A stretch of 64,000 nt of DNA from an uncultured Clostridia bacterium (lineage in GTDB: Bacteria; Bacillota; Clostridia; Christensenellales; UBA1242). The notes under the pieces were generated by a model. That model did not search any database, was not told the DNA's origin, and was given only the letters and a program-made list of their open reading frames with translations. A program made the translations under genes and the position numbers. Positions 24,710 to 33,125 of this stretch are shown here, piece after piece. How positions within the stretch are numbered: position 1 is the first letter of the stretch; the number at the start of each line of letters is the position of its first letter. The DNA lies in contig CALWEQ010000001.1 in NCBI GenBank assembly GCA_944377365.1, forward strand, positions 25,093-89,092, written 5' to 3'.

Positions 24710-25385
24710 TTCTAGGAAGATTTTTACCTCGCGGAAAATTGTTAGGTGAAGAAAACAATTTTTTTACTATAACGAGCGTCCTTGTGTTGTCAAAAAGTGA
24801 ATAATTAGTCATTTCTTCAATTTGACCACCCAATATTTTTAAAGCTTCAGATGATTTTTCGACTTCATCAAAACAGTTTGATCCTTTATATATCACTGCC
24901 CTTCCGCCAATTTTAACAAAAGGCAAGAGATATTCAAGCAAAGTAGGCAATTCGGCGACGGCTCTTGCAGTAACGCAATCAAAAAAATTTTTCTGTTTGA
25001 AATCTTCAACCCTCGAATGAATTGCTGTTATGTTATTGATTTTTAGCTCTTCTTTAACCATGTTTAAAAAATTTACACGTTTATTTAAACTGTCAAGAAG
25101 TGTTAGTTGCAATTTTTCGTTTAAAATTGCTAAAACTATTCCAGGAAATCCAGCACCAGAACCAACATCCAAAACCTTTCCATGAAAATATGGTAACGCA
25201 ATTGCACTGTCAATAAAGTGCTTTTTTACCACATCATCAAAATCTTTTATTGCCGTCAAGTTGTATTTTTCGTTTTCTCGCATAAGAATTTGATAAAACA
25301 TAAATAATTTTTCAGCTTGCTCGTCAGAAATATCAATTTTTACTTGGTCAAACATTCTTTTTATTTTTTCTTTCATTTTTTTCAC
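24696..25385 (-). CDS. rsmG: 16S rRNA (guanine-527-N7)-methyltransferase
   Basis: Methylates N7 of G527 in 16S rRNA. Up to 229 residues; the SAM-binding motif VLDVGSGAGFPGIVLA is at about 70-85, with LLDSLNKRVNFL and the VTARAVAELPTLLEY segment that are characteristic of RsmG (GidB). Starts at 25385 or at the ATG three codons later. The reading frame overlaps the end of mnmG by 38 bp, so it is translated from the same mRNA. A basic tail (NLPRKKPL) is unremarkable. Confidence 0.95.
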   Translation of the reverse strand: MKKMKEKIKRMFDQVKIDISDEQAEKLFMFYQILMRENEKYNLTAIKDFDDVVKKHFIDSAIALPYFHGKVLDVGSGAGFPGIVLAILNEKLQLTLLDSLNKRVNFLNMVKEELKINNITAIHSRVEDFKQKNFFDCVTARAVAELPTLLEYLLPFVKIGGRAVIYKGSNCFDEVEKSSEALKILGGQIEEMTNYSLFDNTRTLVIVKKLFSSPNNFPRGKNLPRKKPL

Positions 25386-27237
25386 CCTCGTGTTTTTTTA
25401 TTAAGACAGGCAGCACTGCTATGTCAGCAGGGGATACGCCAGAAATTCTTGATGCTTGACCCAGATTTTCAGGTTTAATTTCGCTCAATTTTTGCATTGT
25501 TTCTATTTTTAAGCCCTTTTGCTTGTAATAATCAAAATCATTCGGTATTTTTACTTGTTCTGTTTTTTTTGCTTTTTCAATGTCTTCTTTTTGTTGTTTT
25601 AAATAGCCCTCAAATTTTACAATTAAATTTAATTCAGCAATTATTTCATCGCTAAATTCAGCAAAAATGCCAAATTCTTCGTTGATTTTTTTTGCATCAA
25701 TATTCGACCTTTTTATTGCGTCTTTAACTTTTATTGAATTTTTTGGAGGATTTTCTTCGTTTTTAATAAAAAAATTAATTAATTTTTCATTAATTTTTAA
25801 TTTTTCATTTAATTTTGAAATTGCTTTTTCTAAATCATTTTTTTTCTTTAAAAAAACGTTATATCTTTTATTGTCAACAAGTCCAACCTCTCTGCCAATT
25901 TGTGTCAAACGCAAATCTGCATTGTCTTGTCTTAAGGATAGTCTATATTCTGCTCTGCTTGTCATCATGCGGTATGGTTCATTTGTTCCTTTTGTGACAA
26001 TATCATCTATGAGCACACCGATATAACCGTCTCCACGTGACAATATTAATGGTTCTTTTTTTTCTAATTTTAAACCCGCATTAAGACCCGCGATCAACCC
26101 TTGTGCTGCAGCCTCCTCATAACCACTCGTTCCATTAATTTGTCCCGCAAAAAACAATCCTTCGTGCAACTTGCTTTCAAGTGATAATGAAAGTTGTTGA
26201 GGATCTATACAGTCGTATTCAATAGCATAAGAATCACGCATAATTTCTGCTTTTTCTAAACCCTTTACTGAATGAATCATTTGTTCTTGTACGCTTGTAG
26301 GCATCGATGTTGAAAATCCTTGAATATAAATCTCTGCTGTTGTTAGAGATTCAGGCTCTAAAAAGAGTTGATGTCTGTCTTTGTCTGCAAAACGCACAAT
26401 TTTTGTTTCAATTGAAGGGCAGTATCTAGGCCCAATACCTTTGATTTCACCAGATAATGACGGTGCTTTATCAAGATTAGACTGTATTATCTCATGTGTT
26501 TTTGTGTTTGTATAAGTTAGATAACATTTTGCTCTGTTTTTTATTTTTTTCTTAGTGATAAAGGAAAACGGCTGAATTTCCTCGTCCCCGTTTTGTTCTT
26601 CTAATTCTTTAAAATTGACACTTCTAGCATTTACTCTTGCAGGTGTACCGGTTTTAAACCTCAAAAGCTTATAGCCTAATTTTGTTAATGATCCAGAAAG
26701 TTTTTTAGCATTTTTAAATCCGTTAGGTCCAACATCTTCTGTGTACTTGCCAATAATGATTCTGCTGTTAAGATACACACCCGTAGCAAAAACCAAAACT
26801 TTTGCTTCAAATTCATCTCCCACTGCCGTTCTTACAATTTTTTTGTCTCCATCAATGATAATTTCTTCCGCTTCAGCTTGCTTCAAAAACAGGTTTGGAC
26901 AAGATTCAACTACTTTTTTCATCTCAGTATGATATTTAATTTTATCTGCCTGAGCTCTCAAACTTTGAACTGCAGGCCCTCTCCCTCGGTTTAACATTCG
27001 AAGTTGTATTGCTGTTTTGTCTGCTATTATACCCATTTGCCCGCCTAAAGCATCTATTTCTGACACTAACTGACCTTTAGCCGTTCCTCCAATTGAAGGG
27101 TTGCACGCCAAAAAAGCCACTGCATCTAAACTTATTGTCAAAAGCAGTGTTTTATGTCCTTTTCTTGCAAGCGCGAGGGAAGCCTCACATCCAGCATGTC
27201 CCGCGCCTATAACTATTGCTTCATATTTTTCTTTCAT
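25348..27237 (-). CDS. mnmG: tRNA uridine-34 modification enzyme, FAD-dependent subunit
   Basis: With MnmE it makes the carboxymethylaminomethyl group at U34 of several tRNAs. The 629 residues include the FAD-binding GAGHAGCEASLALARKG at about 10-26, CNPSIGGTAKGQLVSEIDALGG (in parts, about 45-66), and the C-terminal helical domain ending near ASRISGVSPADI. It follows mnmE by two bases, so the two are one operon, then overlaps rsmG. Confidence 0.97.
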   Translation of the reverse strand: MKEKYEAIVIGAGHAGCEASLALARKGHKTLLLTISLDAVAFLACNPSIGGTAKGQLVSEIDALGGQMGIIADKTAIQLRMLNRGRGPAVQSLRAQADKIKYHTEMKKVVESCPNLFLKQAEAEEIIIDGDKKIVRTAVGDEFEAKVLVFATGVYLNSRIIIGKYTEDVGPNGFKNAKKLSGSLTKLGYKLLRFKTGTPARVNARSVNFKELEEQNGDEEIQPFSFITKKKIKNRAKCYLTYTNTKTHEIIQSNLDKAPSLSGEIKGIGPRYCPSIETKIVRFADKDRHQLFLEPESLTTAEIYIQGFSTSMPTSVQEQMIHSVKGLEKAEIMRDSYAIEYDCIDPQQLSLSLESKLHEGLFFAGQINGTSGYEEAAAQGLIAGLNAGLKLEKKEPLILSRGDGYIGVLIDDIVTKGTNEPYRMMTSRAEYRLSLRQDNADLRLTQIGREVGLVDNKRYNVFLKKKNDLEKAISKLNEKLKINEKLINFFIKNEENPPKNSIKVKDAIKRSNIDAKKINEEFGIFAEFSDEIIAELNLIVKFEGYLKQQKEDIEKAKKTEQVKIPNDFDYYKQKGLKIETMQKLSEIKPENLGQASRISGVSPADIAVLPVLIKKHEGEKNERKNKKNV

Positions 27238-27238
27238 A

Positions 27239-28564
27239 TCACTTGCCTACACAAAATCTTGAAAAAATGAGAGATATAATATCTTCGTTTTCTGTTTGAC
27301 CTGTGATTTTCCCAAGGGTTTGCCAAACTTTTTTTATCAAAAGAGACAAAATTTCAATATTGTCTTCCTTGGAATTTAAAACGTTAATAATTTGAGCCCT
27401 CGCTTGTTTCAATATTTCAAGTTGTCTCTCATTTAACACTGTCGTTGCGTTAAAATTGATGTTTTCTCCTATAACTTTTTCAAAGATTTTCTTTTTTAAA
27501 ATGTCTATGTTTTTGTTTGTCTTTGCAGAGACTTCGATTTCATCTTTTTGTTTTTCTAAAACACGTTTCTTGTCACTTTTGTTAGCTACAAAAATATGTG
27601 GTGTTTTCAGACTTTTAATAAGACTCTTTTCTTCATTAGTAATCTTTTCACTTGCATCTAAAACAATTAAAACAAGATTTGCTGTGTTTAACATTCTTTT
27701 ACTCTTTTCAATCCCAAGTTTTTCTATTGTGTCAGAGCTATCACGAATGCCAGCAGTGTCATAAAAATTGAATCTCACGCCTTTGTAATCTATCTTTGCT
27801 TCAACAATATCGCGCGTAGTTCCTTCTATGTCAGCAACTATGGCCTTTTCCTCTCCAATGAGCGCATTGAGTAAACTGCTTTTTCCAACATTAGTTCTTC
27901 CTACGATTGCAACGTTGACTCCATTTTTAATTAATTTGATTTGTTCTGCATTTAAAATAAAATGATCTAAGCTTTCTTTAATTTGTGTCAAATTATCAAA
28001 AATAGAAGTTTTTAATTGCGTAAACTCTGTTTCCTCAGGATAATCAAGCCCTACCTCAATTTCTGCCAAAATGTTTTTTAGCAAGTCTTGTTTTTCAATT
28101 ATTTCTTTTTTTAGCTTTCCGTCTGCAGAAGAAAGAGCAACTCTCAGTTCCGCTTCGCTTTCGCTGTTTATTTCATCAATAATTCCTTCAGCCTCATCTA
28201 GACTTAATTTGCCATTTAAAAATGCAAGTTTAGTAAATTCCCCAGGTTCTGCGAGTGTCGCACCTGCTTCGAGCAATTTTGATTGGACTAGTTGTGTTAT
28301 TACTAATCCGCCATGCAAATGAAATTCAACCATATCTTCACCCGTGTAAGAGTTAGGTGAGGGAAAATAAACCATCAAACACTTTTCAAAATTTTCACCT
28401 AGTTCGAATTTGCCTAGGTGCATTTTTCTTGGAATTATTTTTTGTTTTTTTAATGGTGTGAAAAATTCACATGCAATTTTAAATGCATCTATTCCACTTA
28501 ATCTAACAATTGAAATTGCACCACTTCCAAGTGGTGTTGAGATTGCAACAATGGTTTTGTTCAT
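27239..28564 (-). CDS. mnmE: tRNA uridine-34 modification GTPase
   Basis: A K+-activated GTPase and folate-binding partner of MnmG, 441 residues. The N-terminal folate domain starts MNKTIVAISTPLG; the G domain has GRTNVGKSSLLNAL, DIEGTTRD, DTAG and NKSD; the protein ends with the FCVGK cysteine motif required for modification. The ATG at 28564 is the conserved start; an upstream in-frame extension is not. No ribosome site is visible, and a consensus promoter ends its -10 seven bases before this ATG, so the mRNA looks leaderless. Confidence 0.97.
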   Translation of the reverse strand: MNKTIVAISTPLGSGAISIVRLSGIDAFKIACEFFTPLKKQKIIPRKMHLGKFELGENFEKCLMVYFPSPNSYTGEDMVEFHLHGGLVITQLVQSKLLEAGATLAEPGEFTKLAFLNGKLSLDEAEGIIDEINSESEAELRVALSSADGKLKKEIIEKQDLLKNILAEIEVGLDYPEETEFTQLKTSIFDNLTQIKESLDHFILNAEQIKLIKNGVNVAIVGRTNVGKSSLLNALIGEEKAIVADIEGTTRDIVEAKIDYKGVRFNFYDTAGIRDSSDTIEKLGIEKSKRMLNTANLVLIVLDASEKITNEEKSLIKSLKTPHIFVANKSDKKRVLEKQKDEIEVSAKTNKNIDILKKKIFEKVIGENINFNATTVLNERQLEILKQARAQIINVLNSKEDNIEILSLLIKKVWQTLGKITGQTENEDIISLIFSRFCVGK

Positions 28565-28571
28565 ACTTAGA

Positions 28572-28600
28572 ATTATATCACAAATCTTTTTTAATAACAA
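28572..28600 (-). promoter_or_regulatory. Promoter giving a probable leaderless mnmE mRNA
   Basis: On the minus strand TTGTTA, 17 nt and a perfect TATAAT, followed by seven bases and the conserved ATG of mnmE. The upstream jag gene ends in its own terminator, so this promoter is needed. Confidence 0.78.
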
Positions 28601-28613
28601 TAATTTACATCAA

Positions 28614-28637
28614 TAAAAAAAGTGGCGTTGCCACTTA
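28614..28637 (-). terminator. jag terminator overlapping the stop codon
   Basis: AAGTGGC / GCCACTT stem with a three-base loop and T run on the minus strand; the jag stop codon lies in the upstream arm. Confidence 0.88.
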
Positions 28638-29429
28638 ATCTTTATATTCTCTTGGAAAAATGATCAAATATCTTTTAGGTTCTATCCCTTTGGACATAGT
28701 AGTCACTTTGTCATTGTCTTGTAACGCTAAATGAATTATACGTCTTTCGCTTGCATCCATAGGCTCTAGTTTTGCAAATCTTCCACTTTTAATAACTTTT
28801 GAAGCCATACGATAAGCAAGTTTTTTCAATGCCTCTTCTCTTTTATTTCTATATCCACAGATGTCTAAAACAACTTTTTTGTTTTCTTTTTTACAAATAC
28901 TTGACATTAAATAAGACAATGCAAAAAGTGCTTCTCCTCGATAACCTATAAGGTCTCCTAATTCTTCACCTTCTAACAATATTTTTTTAACTTCATCTTC
29001 TTCCAATTCGCTTATTTGTGCTGTTTTACCAAAAGCATCAACAAGACCTTTTACAAATTCTATACAAGAAATTCTTTCTATTTTTTCTTCAGAATTTTTA
29101 ATTTCTTCCTTTTCTTCCTTAAAAGTTTCTTTTTCTTTTATCTCTTTTTCTTCTTCTTTTTTGATGTCTTTGCTGAACACTTCTTCTTTGTCAGAAATTT
29201 TTTCTTGTATAGATTTTTGTTCTTTTTCCTCTTCGCGTAGTTTTTCTCTCTTTTCATATTTTTCTATCGCATCTTCTGAGATTGAAACTATCACCTTTGC
29301 TTTTTTAAATAATCCACCTTCACTCAATATTTTAATGTCCACATCTTCTCTTGGTGCTTTTAATTCAAATAATGCATTTTCTATTGCTTGTTCTATGTTT
29401 TTGCCTGTTGCTTCCGCGCTGCGTGTCAT
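28635..29429 (-). CDS. jag: RNA-binding protein Jag (KhpB)
   Basis: A protein of 264 residues with an N-terminal Jag domain (about 1-52; FKKAKVIVSI), a long Glu/Lys-rich linker predicted to be helical (about 55-120), a KH-II domain with the GYRG loop (about 160-175) and a C-terminal R3H domain (ERRIIHLAL near 229-237). Known homologues bind RNA with KhpA and affect division and cell-wall synthesis. A strong GGAGG precedes the ATG. Located directly after yidC, as in most Firmicutes. Confidence 0.95.
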   Translation of the reverse strand: MTRSAEATGKNIEQAIENALFELKAPREDVDIKILSEGGLFKKAKVIVSISEDAIEKYEKREKLREEEKEQKSIQEKISDKEEVFSKDIKKEEEKEIKEKETFKEEKEEIKNSEEKIERISCIEFVKGLVDAFGKTAQISELEEDEVKKILLEGEELGDLIGYRGEALFALSYLMSSICKKENKKVVLDICGYRNKREEALKKLAYRMASKVIKSGRFAKLEPMDASERRIIHLALQDNDKVTTMSKGIEPKRYLIIFPREYKD

Positions 29430-29454
29430 TTTTTTCCTCCTTAATTGGATTTTA

Positions 29455-30867
29455 TCACTTTCTTCTGTATTCTACAACTGATTTTCGCTTTTCTTCTTCT
29501 TTTTTTTCTTGACTTGCGTCCCATTTGTTTATAATAAGATTTTCAAGTGGTGTTAATGCAACGCTAATTATCTGACTCGTAACCATGTATATTGCAAAAA
29601 CTGAGTTGTAGAAAACCGCAAATATTCCCATGATTAACGGCATCACAATCATCATTACTTTTGAGCCTGGCGCTTTTGTCTTAGGTTGACCTTTTTTTCT
29701 TGTTGTTAAATTTCCTATCCATATTGCAAGTACCGAAACTCCAACACTTAATATCGCAAGTATTAAGTAGCCATTCACTCTTCCAACCTTGTTGTTTAAA
29801 TTTGTCATAAAGCTGTCATAAATAGTCTTTTCATATTCACTTACATTATTTGTTCCTATTTCACTTACAAACTGGTCATAAGTAAAAATAGAATTTTTTA
29901 ATGGAGAATCTGCAATCCAATAGTTTTCTATCCACAGAAATTTAGAGCTTTCAGGACTGTTTTGATATTGCTCTTCAATAAACTTGGAAGAAAACTCATC
30001 TATTGCTTGCTTTATGGTCGTGTCAGAAACAGCTTGTCCTCCCACATATCTCTCTTCAAAGATAGGATTGCCGTTTTCATCTTTTAGTTGCTCTCCATTT
30101 TCATTCATTTTAGGTTGTGGTGAAACAAATTTTGTAACTAAATCATAAATGGCTTTATCCGATGAAACAACGACTTTTAAAGGTTCGCCTGTTTGCTCGT
30201 CAGTTAAAATGTTGCCATTTTCATCTTTTTGATTTTCTTCACTTAAATATGAAAAATCTGTAAGATAATTTGTTCTTGCTATTTCTTCGCCACTTGAGAG
30301 CATTGCTATGATTTGACCGTCAACAATTTCAAATTTCAATTCCTTGTAATTTTCAAAATAACCAACAATATCGTTGTTTTCATCAAGGTCGTTATTTCTT
30401 TCATAAACATCGTTGGTTAGATTTAGCACGTTTGCATAACTGTATTTTAAGTAGTCATATTGTTGACTTATTTTATAGTCAGCCATTGAATTTATTCCAG
30501 CAAAAAGAGTAAAAAATATTGTCAAGTTTAATGCTAAAAAAACCAGCATAAAAAGACAGCTTCCCATCATTGAATAATTGTGCTTTTTATACAGTTCTTG
30601 AGTTTTTTGATTTAGTAAATTTCTATCAGCGCCATATCTAGCTTTTATTTTTTCTAACTCGGGTTGTAATGTCGCTTGTATGCGCATATTTTTTTTGTTT
30701 ATTTTTTTGTTTATAGTTTCAAATGGTGCCCAAATAATTTTGATTATAAGAGTTATTAAAACTATTGCAAGTATATAACTTCCAACTCCTGCCTCAAATA
30801 CCTTTATTATGCTCTCCCAAACTCCTGTTGGTTGTGGCACTGACAGAAGACTTGTTATAAAAGCCAT
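29455..30867 (-). CDS. yidC: Membrane protein insertase YidC with large extracytoplasmic insertion
   Basis: Inserts and folds membrane proteins with or without SecYEG. The five-helix YidC core is present: helix 1 (about 28-47), the cytoplasmic hairpin with QPELEKIKARYG, helix 2 (about 98-124), then later helices (about 353-376 and 395-440). Between helices 2 and 3 lies an unusual polar insertion of roughly 220 residues (about 130-352), acidic and Asn/Tyr-rich. Typical Gram-positive YidC is 250-300 residues without it, and the N-terminus lacks the usual lipoprotein signal. Position between yidD and jag supports identity. Confidence 0.93.
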   Translation of the reverse strand: MAFITSLLSVPQPTGVWESIIKVFEAGVGSYILAIVLITLIIKIIWAPFETINKKINKKNMRIQATLQPELEKIKARYGADRNLLNQKTQELYKKHNYSMMGSCLFMLVFLALNLTIFFTLFAGINSMADYKISQQYDYLKYSYANVLNLTNDVYERNNDLDENNDIVGYFENYKELKFEIVDGQIIAMLSSGEEIARTNYLTDFSYLSEENQKDENGNILTDEQTGEPLKVVVSSDKAIYDLVTKFVSPQPKMNENGEQLKDENGNPIFEERYVGGQAVSDTTIKQAIDEFSSKFIEEQYQNSPESSKFLWIENYWIADSPLKNSIFTYDQFVSEIGTNNVSEYEKTIYDSFMTNLNNKVGRVNGYLILAILSVGVSVLAIWIGNLTTRKKGQPKTKAPGSKVMMIVMPLIMGIFAVFYNSVFAIYMVTSQIISVALTPLENLIINKWDASQEKKEEEKRKSVVEYRRK

Positions 30868-31121
30868 CTAGAATCTCCTTTTATGTTTATTGGAACTGGA
30901 TCATAACCATGTTGATGACAAAATGGTGAACATCTCAAAATTCTTTTTGATCCTATTATAAATCCTTTAAAAGGTCCAAACTCTTTTATAGAATTTAAAA
31001 AATAAGTTGAACAGCTTGGAAAATATTTGCATACTTTTGGAAGCATTGGTGAAATAAACCACTTGTAAAAATAAACAACAGAAAAAAGAATAATTTTAAA
31101 CGGAAACAAAACTATTTTCAT
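30855..31121 (-). CDS. yidD: Membrane protein insertion efficiency factor YidD
   Basis: A small protein of 88 residues with an amphipathic/hydrophobic N-terminus (about 3-22) and the family cysteine pattern CKYFPSCSTY and RCSPFCHQHGYDPVP. It overlaps rnpA by 4 bp and yidC by 13 bp, the classical arrangement. Confidence 0.95.
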   Translation of the reverse strand: MKIVLFPFKIILFSVVYFYKWFISPMLPKVCKYFPSCSTYFLNSIKEFGPFKGFIIGSKRILRCSPFCHQHGYDPVPINIKGDSRWLL

Positions 31122-31441
31122 TTTTGATTTGCCTTGTCAAAAAGATTTTTAACTTGTTTTTGCAAATCCTTATATTCTATTTCTGTTGCACCAACTTTTG
31201 CTACAATTACATAATTATGAAAGTTTTTTGGCCATTCACTTTTTCTTACAATTTCTCTAAGTCGTCTTTTTAATTTATTTCTCTTGTTGGCTTTTCCAAT
31301 TTTTTTAGAAATGGCATATCCAATACGATAATTTCTAAATTTGCTTTCAACTGAAAAAAGCGTCAAATGATCGGTATGATTTTTTTTTCCTCTTCTGTAA
31401 ACATAAGAAAATTGTTTTTCTTTTTTCAGTCTATGATCCAT
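31118..31441 (-). CDS. rnpA: Ribonuclease P protein component
   Basis: The protein subunit that helps the RNase P RNA trim tRNA 5' leaders, 107 residues and highly basic. The RNR-type signature appears as ANKRNKLKRRLREIVR (about 49-64), and the N-terminus DHRLKKEKQFSYVYRRGKK matches the usual RnpA start. Located nine bases after rpmH, as in nearly all bacteria. Confidence 0.95.
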   Translation of the reverse strand: MDHRLKKEKQFSYVYRRGKKNHTDHLTLFSVESKFRNYRIGYAISKKIGKANKRNKLKRRLREIVRKSEWPKNFHNYVIVAKVGATEIEYKDLQKQVKNLFDKANQK

Positions 31442-31450
31442 TGTTTTCCC

Positions 31451-31585
31451 TTACACTGCAATATTTTTTCTTCCGCGATTTCTGCGTCTTTTTAAAACAT
31501 TTCTTCCGCCTTGACTGCGCATTCTTTCTCTAAAACCATGCACTTTTTTTCTTTTAGCTTTCTTTGGTTGATAAGTTTGTTTCAT
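31451..31585 (-). CDS. rpmH: Ribosomal protein L34
   Basis: A 44-residue open frame beginning [18 protein letters not shown] and ending in an Arg/Lys-rich tail, the standard L34 sequence. AAGGAGG lies seven bases before the ATG. It opens the rpmH-rnpA-yidD-yidC-jag operon. Confidence 0.97.
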   Translation of the reverse strand: MKQTYQPKKAKRKKVHGFRERMRSQGGRNVLKRRRNRGRKNIAV

Positions 31586-31641
31586 TATGTCCTCCTTGTA
31601 ATCTAGTCATGTTTAAAAACTTTTTGTCAATAAACTTTTAT

Positions 31642-31670
31642 AGTATATAATTTTTTATGCCGTTTGTCAA
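31642..31670 (-). promoter_or_regulatory. Promoter of the rpmH operon
   Basis: On the minus strand TTGACA, 17 nt and TATACT, leaving a leader of about 50 nt before L34. Confidence 0.85.
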
Positions 31671-31761
31671 CTTTATTTTGATGAGAAATTTTCAGTCTTT
31701 TGATTTGTTTTGACGTAAATTAAAATTTTTTAACATTTTTTTATTTCTAGATTTTACACGT

Positions 31762-31796
31762 AAAAAAACAACTTTCTAAAAGTTGCTTTTTTCTTT
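31762..31796 (-). terminator. dnaN terminator
   Basis: CAACTTT / AAAGTTG stem with a three-base loop and A/T runs on both sides, immediately after the dnaN stop. Confidence 0.88.
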
Positions 31797-31798
31797 TT

Positions 31799-32899
31799 TT
31801 AATTAAATATTCTAACTGGCAAGATTAAATACAAAAATTCGTCTCCTTCTGTTGGAACAATTACGCATGGATTAGAAGGTGAGTTTAAACACAGTTTGAC
31901 AAATTCATCTGTGTTTGTCTTTAAGGCCTCTAAAATAAATCTTGGATTAAAAGCTATTTCTATGTCTTTTCCATTTAAGACAGCTGAAATTTTTTCTTTT
32001 ATGTTTCCTATTTCAGAATTTGAGGTTAAGATGATTGAATTTTCTTTTAAATCAAACTTGACAAAATTGTTTTGTCCCACTTTGCTTAAAAGCGAAACCC
32101 TTTCGAGAGCATCTTCAAGTTGAACTTTGTTTACCACTACATAAGTTTCATAATTGACAGGTATGATTTGTTTGTAATTTATGAAATCTCCTTCCAACAG
32201 TCTTGAAATAATCTTTGTGTCTACAGTGTCTATCATTATTGCATTTGTGTCAATATAAACGTTTATTATGTCATCGCTGTCATCTAAAAGTTTGCTGATT
32301 TCATTTAAAGATCTGGTTGGAACAACTATTGATTTACGCACGTTCGCACTTGCTTTCTTTTTTACTAAAGCTAATCTATATCCGTCAAGTGCAACTGTTG
32401 TAAGCTCTTTTTGTGATATATCAAACAAAACACCTTTTAAAATTGGTCTTGAGTCATCTAGCGCTACTGAAAATATTGTCTTGTTTATTAAAGACTTTAA
32501 ATCATGTTGACTTATTCCAAACCACTCATCTGTTTTTATTTTTCTAAAACCTGGGTATTCAATTGGATTGTAGCATTGTATTATACTCTCATTTCCATCA
32601 TATCTTATCAAAAGTTGGTTTTTATCATTTACTTCTAGTTCTATGTCAGCTGACGAAAGCTTTTTAACAAATTCTGTAATAAACTTTCCAGGAACAACTG
32701 TTTCACCTTCTATTTTTATGTCAGCTTTTATTTTTTTCTCAATAGATAAATCCGTGTCTGTTGCACTTAAAGTCAAAGTGTTGTCTTCTGCCACTATTTT
32801 AATGCCTTCCAAAATAGGATTTGTGATTTTGTTTGAAATGGCTTTACTAACTCTTAAAAATGCTTCTGAAAGTTCTAATCCCATACAATTTAATAACAT
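31799..32899 (-). CDS. dnaN: DNA polymerase III sliding clamp, beta subunit
   Basis: Ring-shaped processivity clamp, 366 residues in three clamp domains of about 120 residues. Seen: the N-terminal ELSEAFLRVSKAIS, SATDTDLSIEKKI, DSRPILKGVLFD in the middle, and the terminal YLILPVRI strand. GGAG precedes the ATG. It follows dnaA on the same strand but with a 217-bp spacer holding its own promoter and DnaA-box-like sequences. Confidence 0.97.
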   Translation of the reverse strand: MLLNCMGLELSEAFLRVSKAISNKITNPILEGIKIVAEDNTLTLSATDTDLSIEKKIKADIKIEGETVVPGKFITEFVKKLSSADIELEVNDKNQLLIRYDGNESIIQCYNPIEYPGFRKIKTDEWFGISQHDLKSLINKTIFSVALDDSRPILKGVLFDISQKELTTVALDGYRLALVKKKASANVRKSIVVPTRSLNEISKLLDDSDDIINVYIDTNAIMIDTVDTKIISRLLEGDFINYKQIIPVNYETYVVVNKVQLEDALERVSLLSKVGQNNFVKFDLKENSIILTSNSEIGNIKEKISAVLNGKDIEIAFNPRFILEALKTNTDEFVKLCLNSPSNPCVIVPTEGDEFLYLILPVRIFN

Positions 32900-33125
32900 A
32901 TTTTTTCTCCTTTATTTTGCGCGCGATTGCACATTCTTTATTTTTTTATAATTTTAAATTCATAATAGTATTAATAGTGTTATGTGTAAATGTTGACAAC
33001 TTCATTTTCGTTCTATATATATTGTTTTTTAATCCTCTTGAAGCGAAATGTTATACAATATATAGATTAAATTTTTGTGGACAACTTTGTGGACAAGTAG
33101 TAAAATTATTTTAAAATTATCCACT
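32900..33125. other. oriC: Candidate chromosomal origin (oriC) between dnaN and dnaA
   Basis: Two TGTGGACAA sequences (33076-33084 and 33088-33096), each one base from the DnaA-box consensus, lie 12 bp apart; TTATCCACT overlaps the dnaA stop codon at 33117-33125. Next to them is an AT-rich stretch (about 32940-33070) suited to unwinding. Gene orientation changes from mostly leftward to mostly rightward near here. The dnaA-recF gap at 34470-34560 shows no DnaA box, so this is the better candidate. Confidence 0.7.
32971..32999 (-). promoter_or_regulatory. dnaN promoter
   Basis: On the minus strand TTGTCA, 17 nt and TATTAA; lies inside the proposed origin region. Confidence 0.65.
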
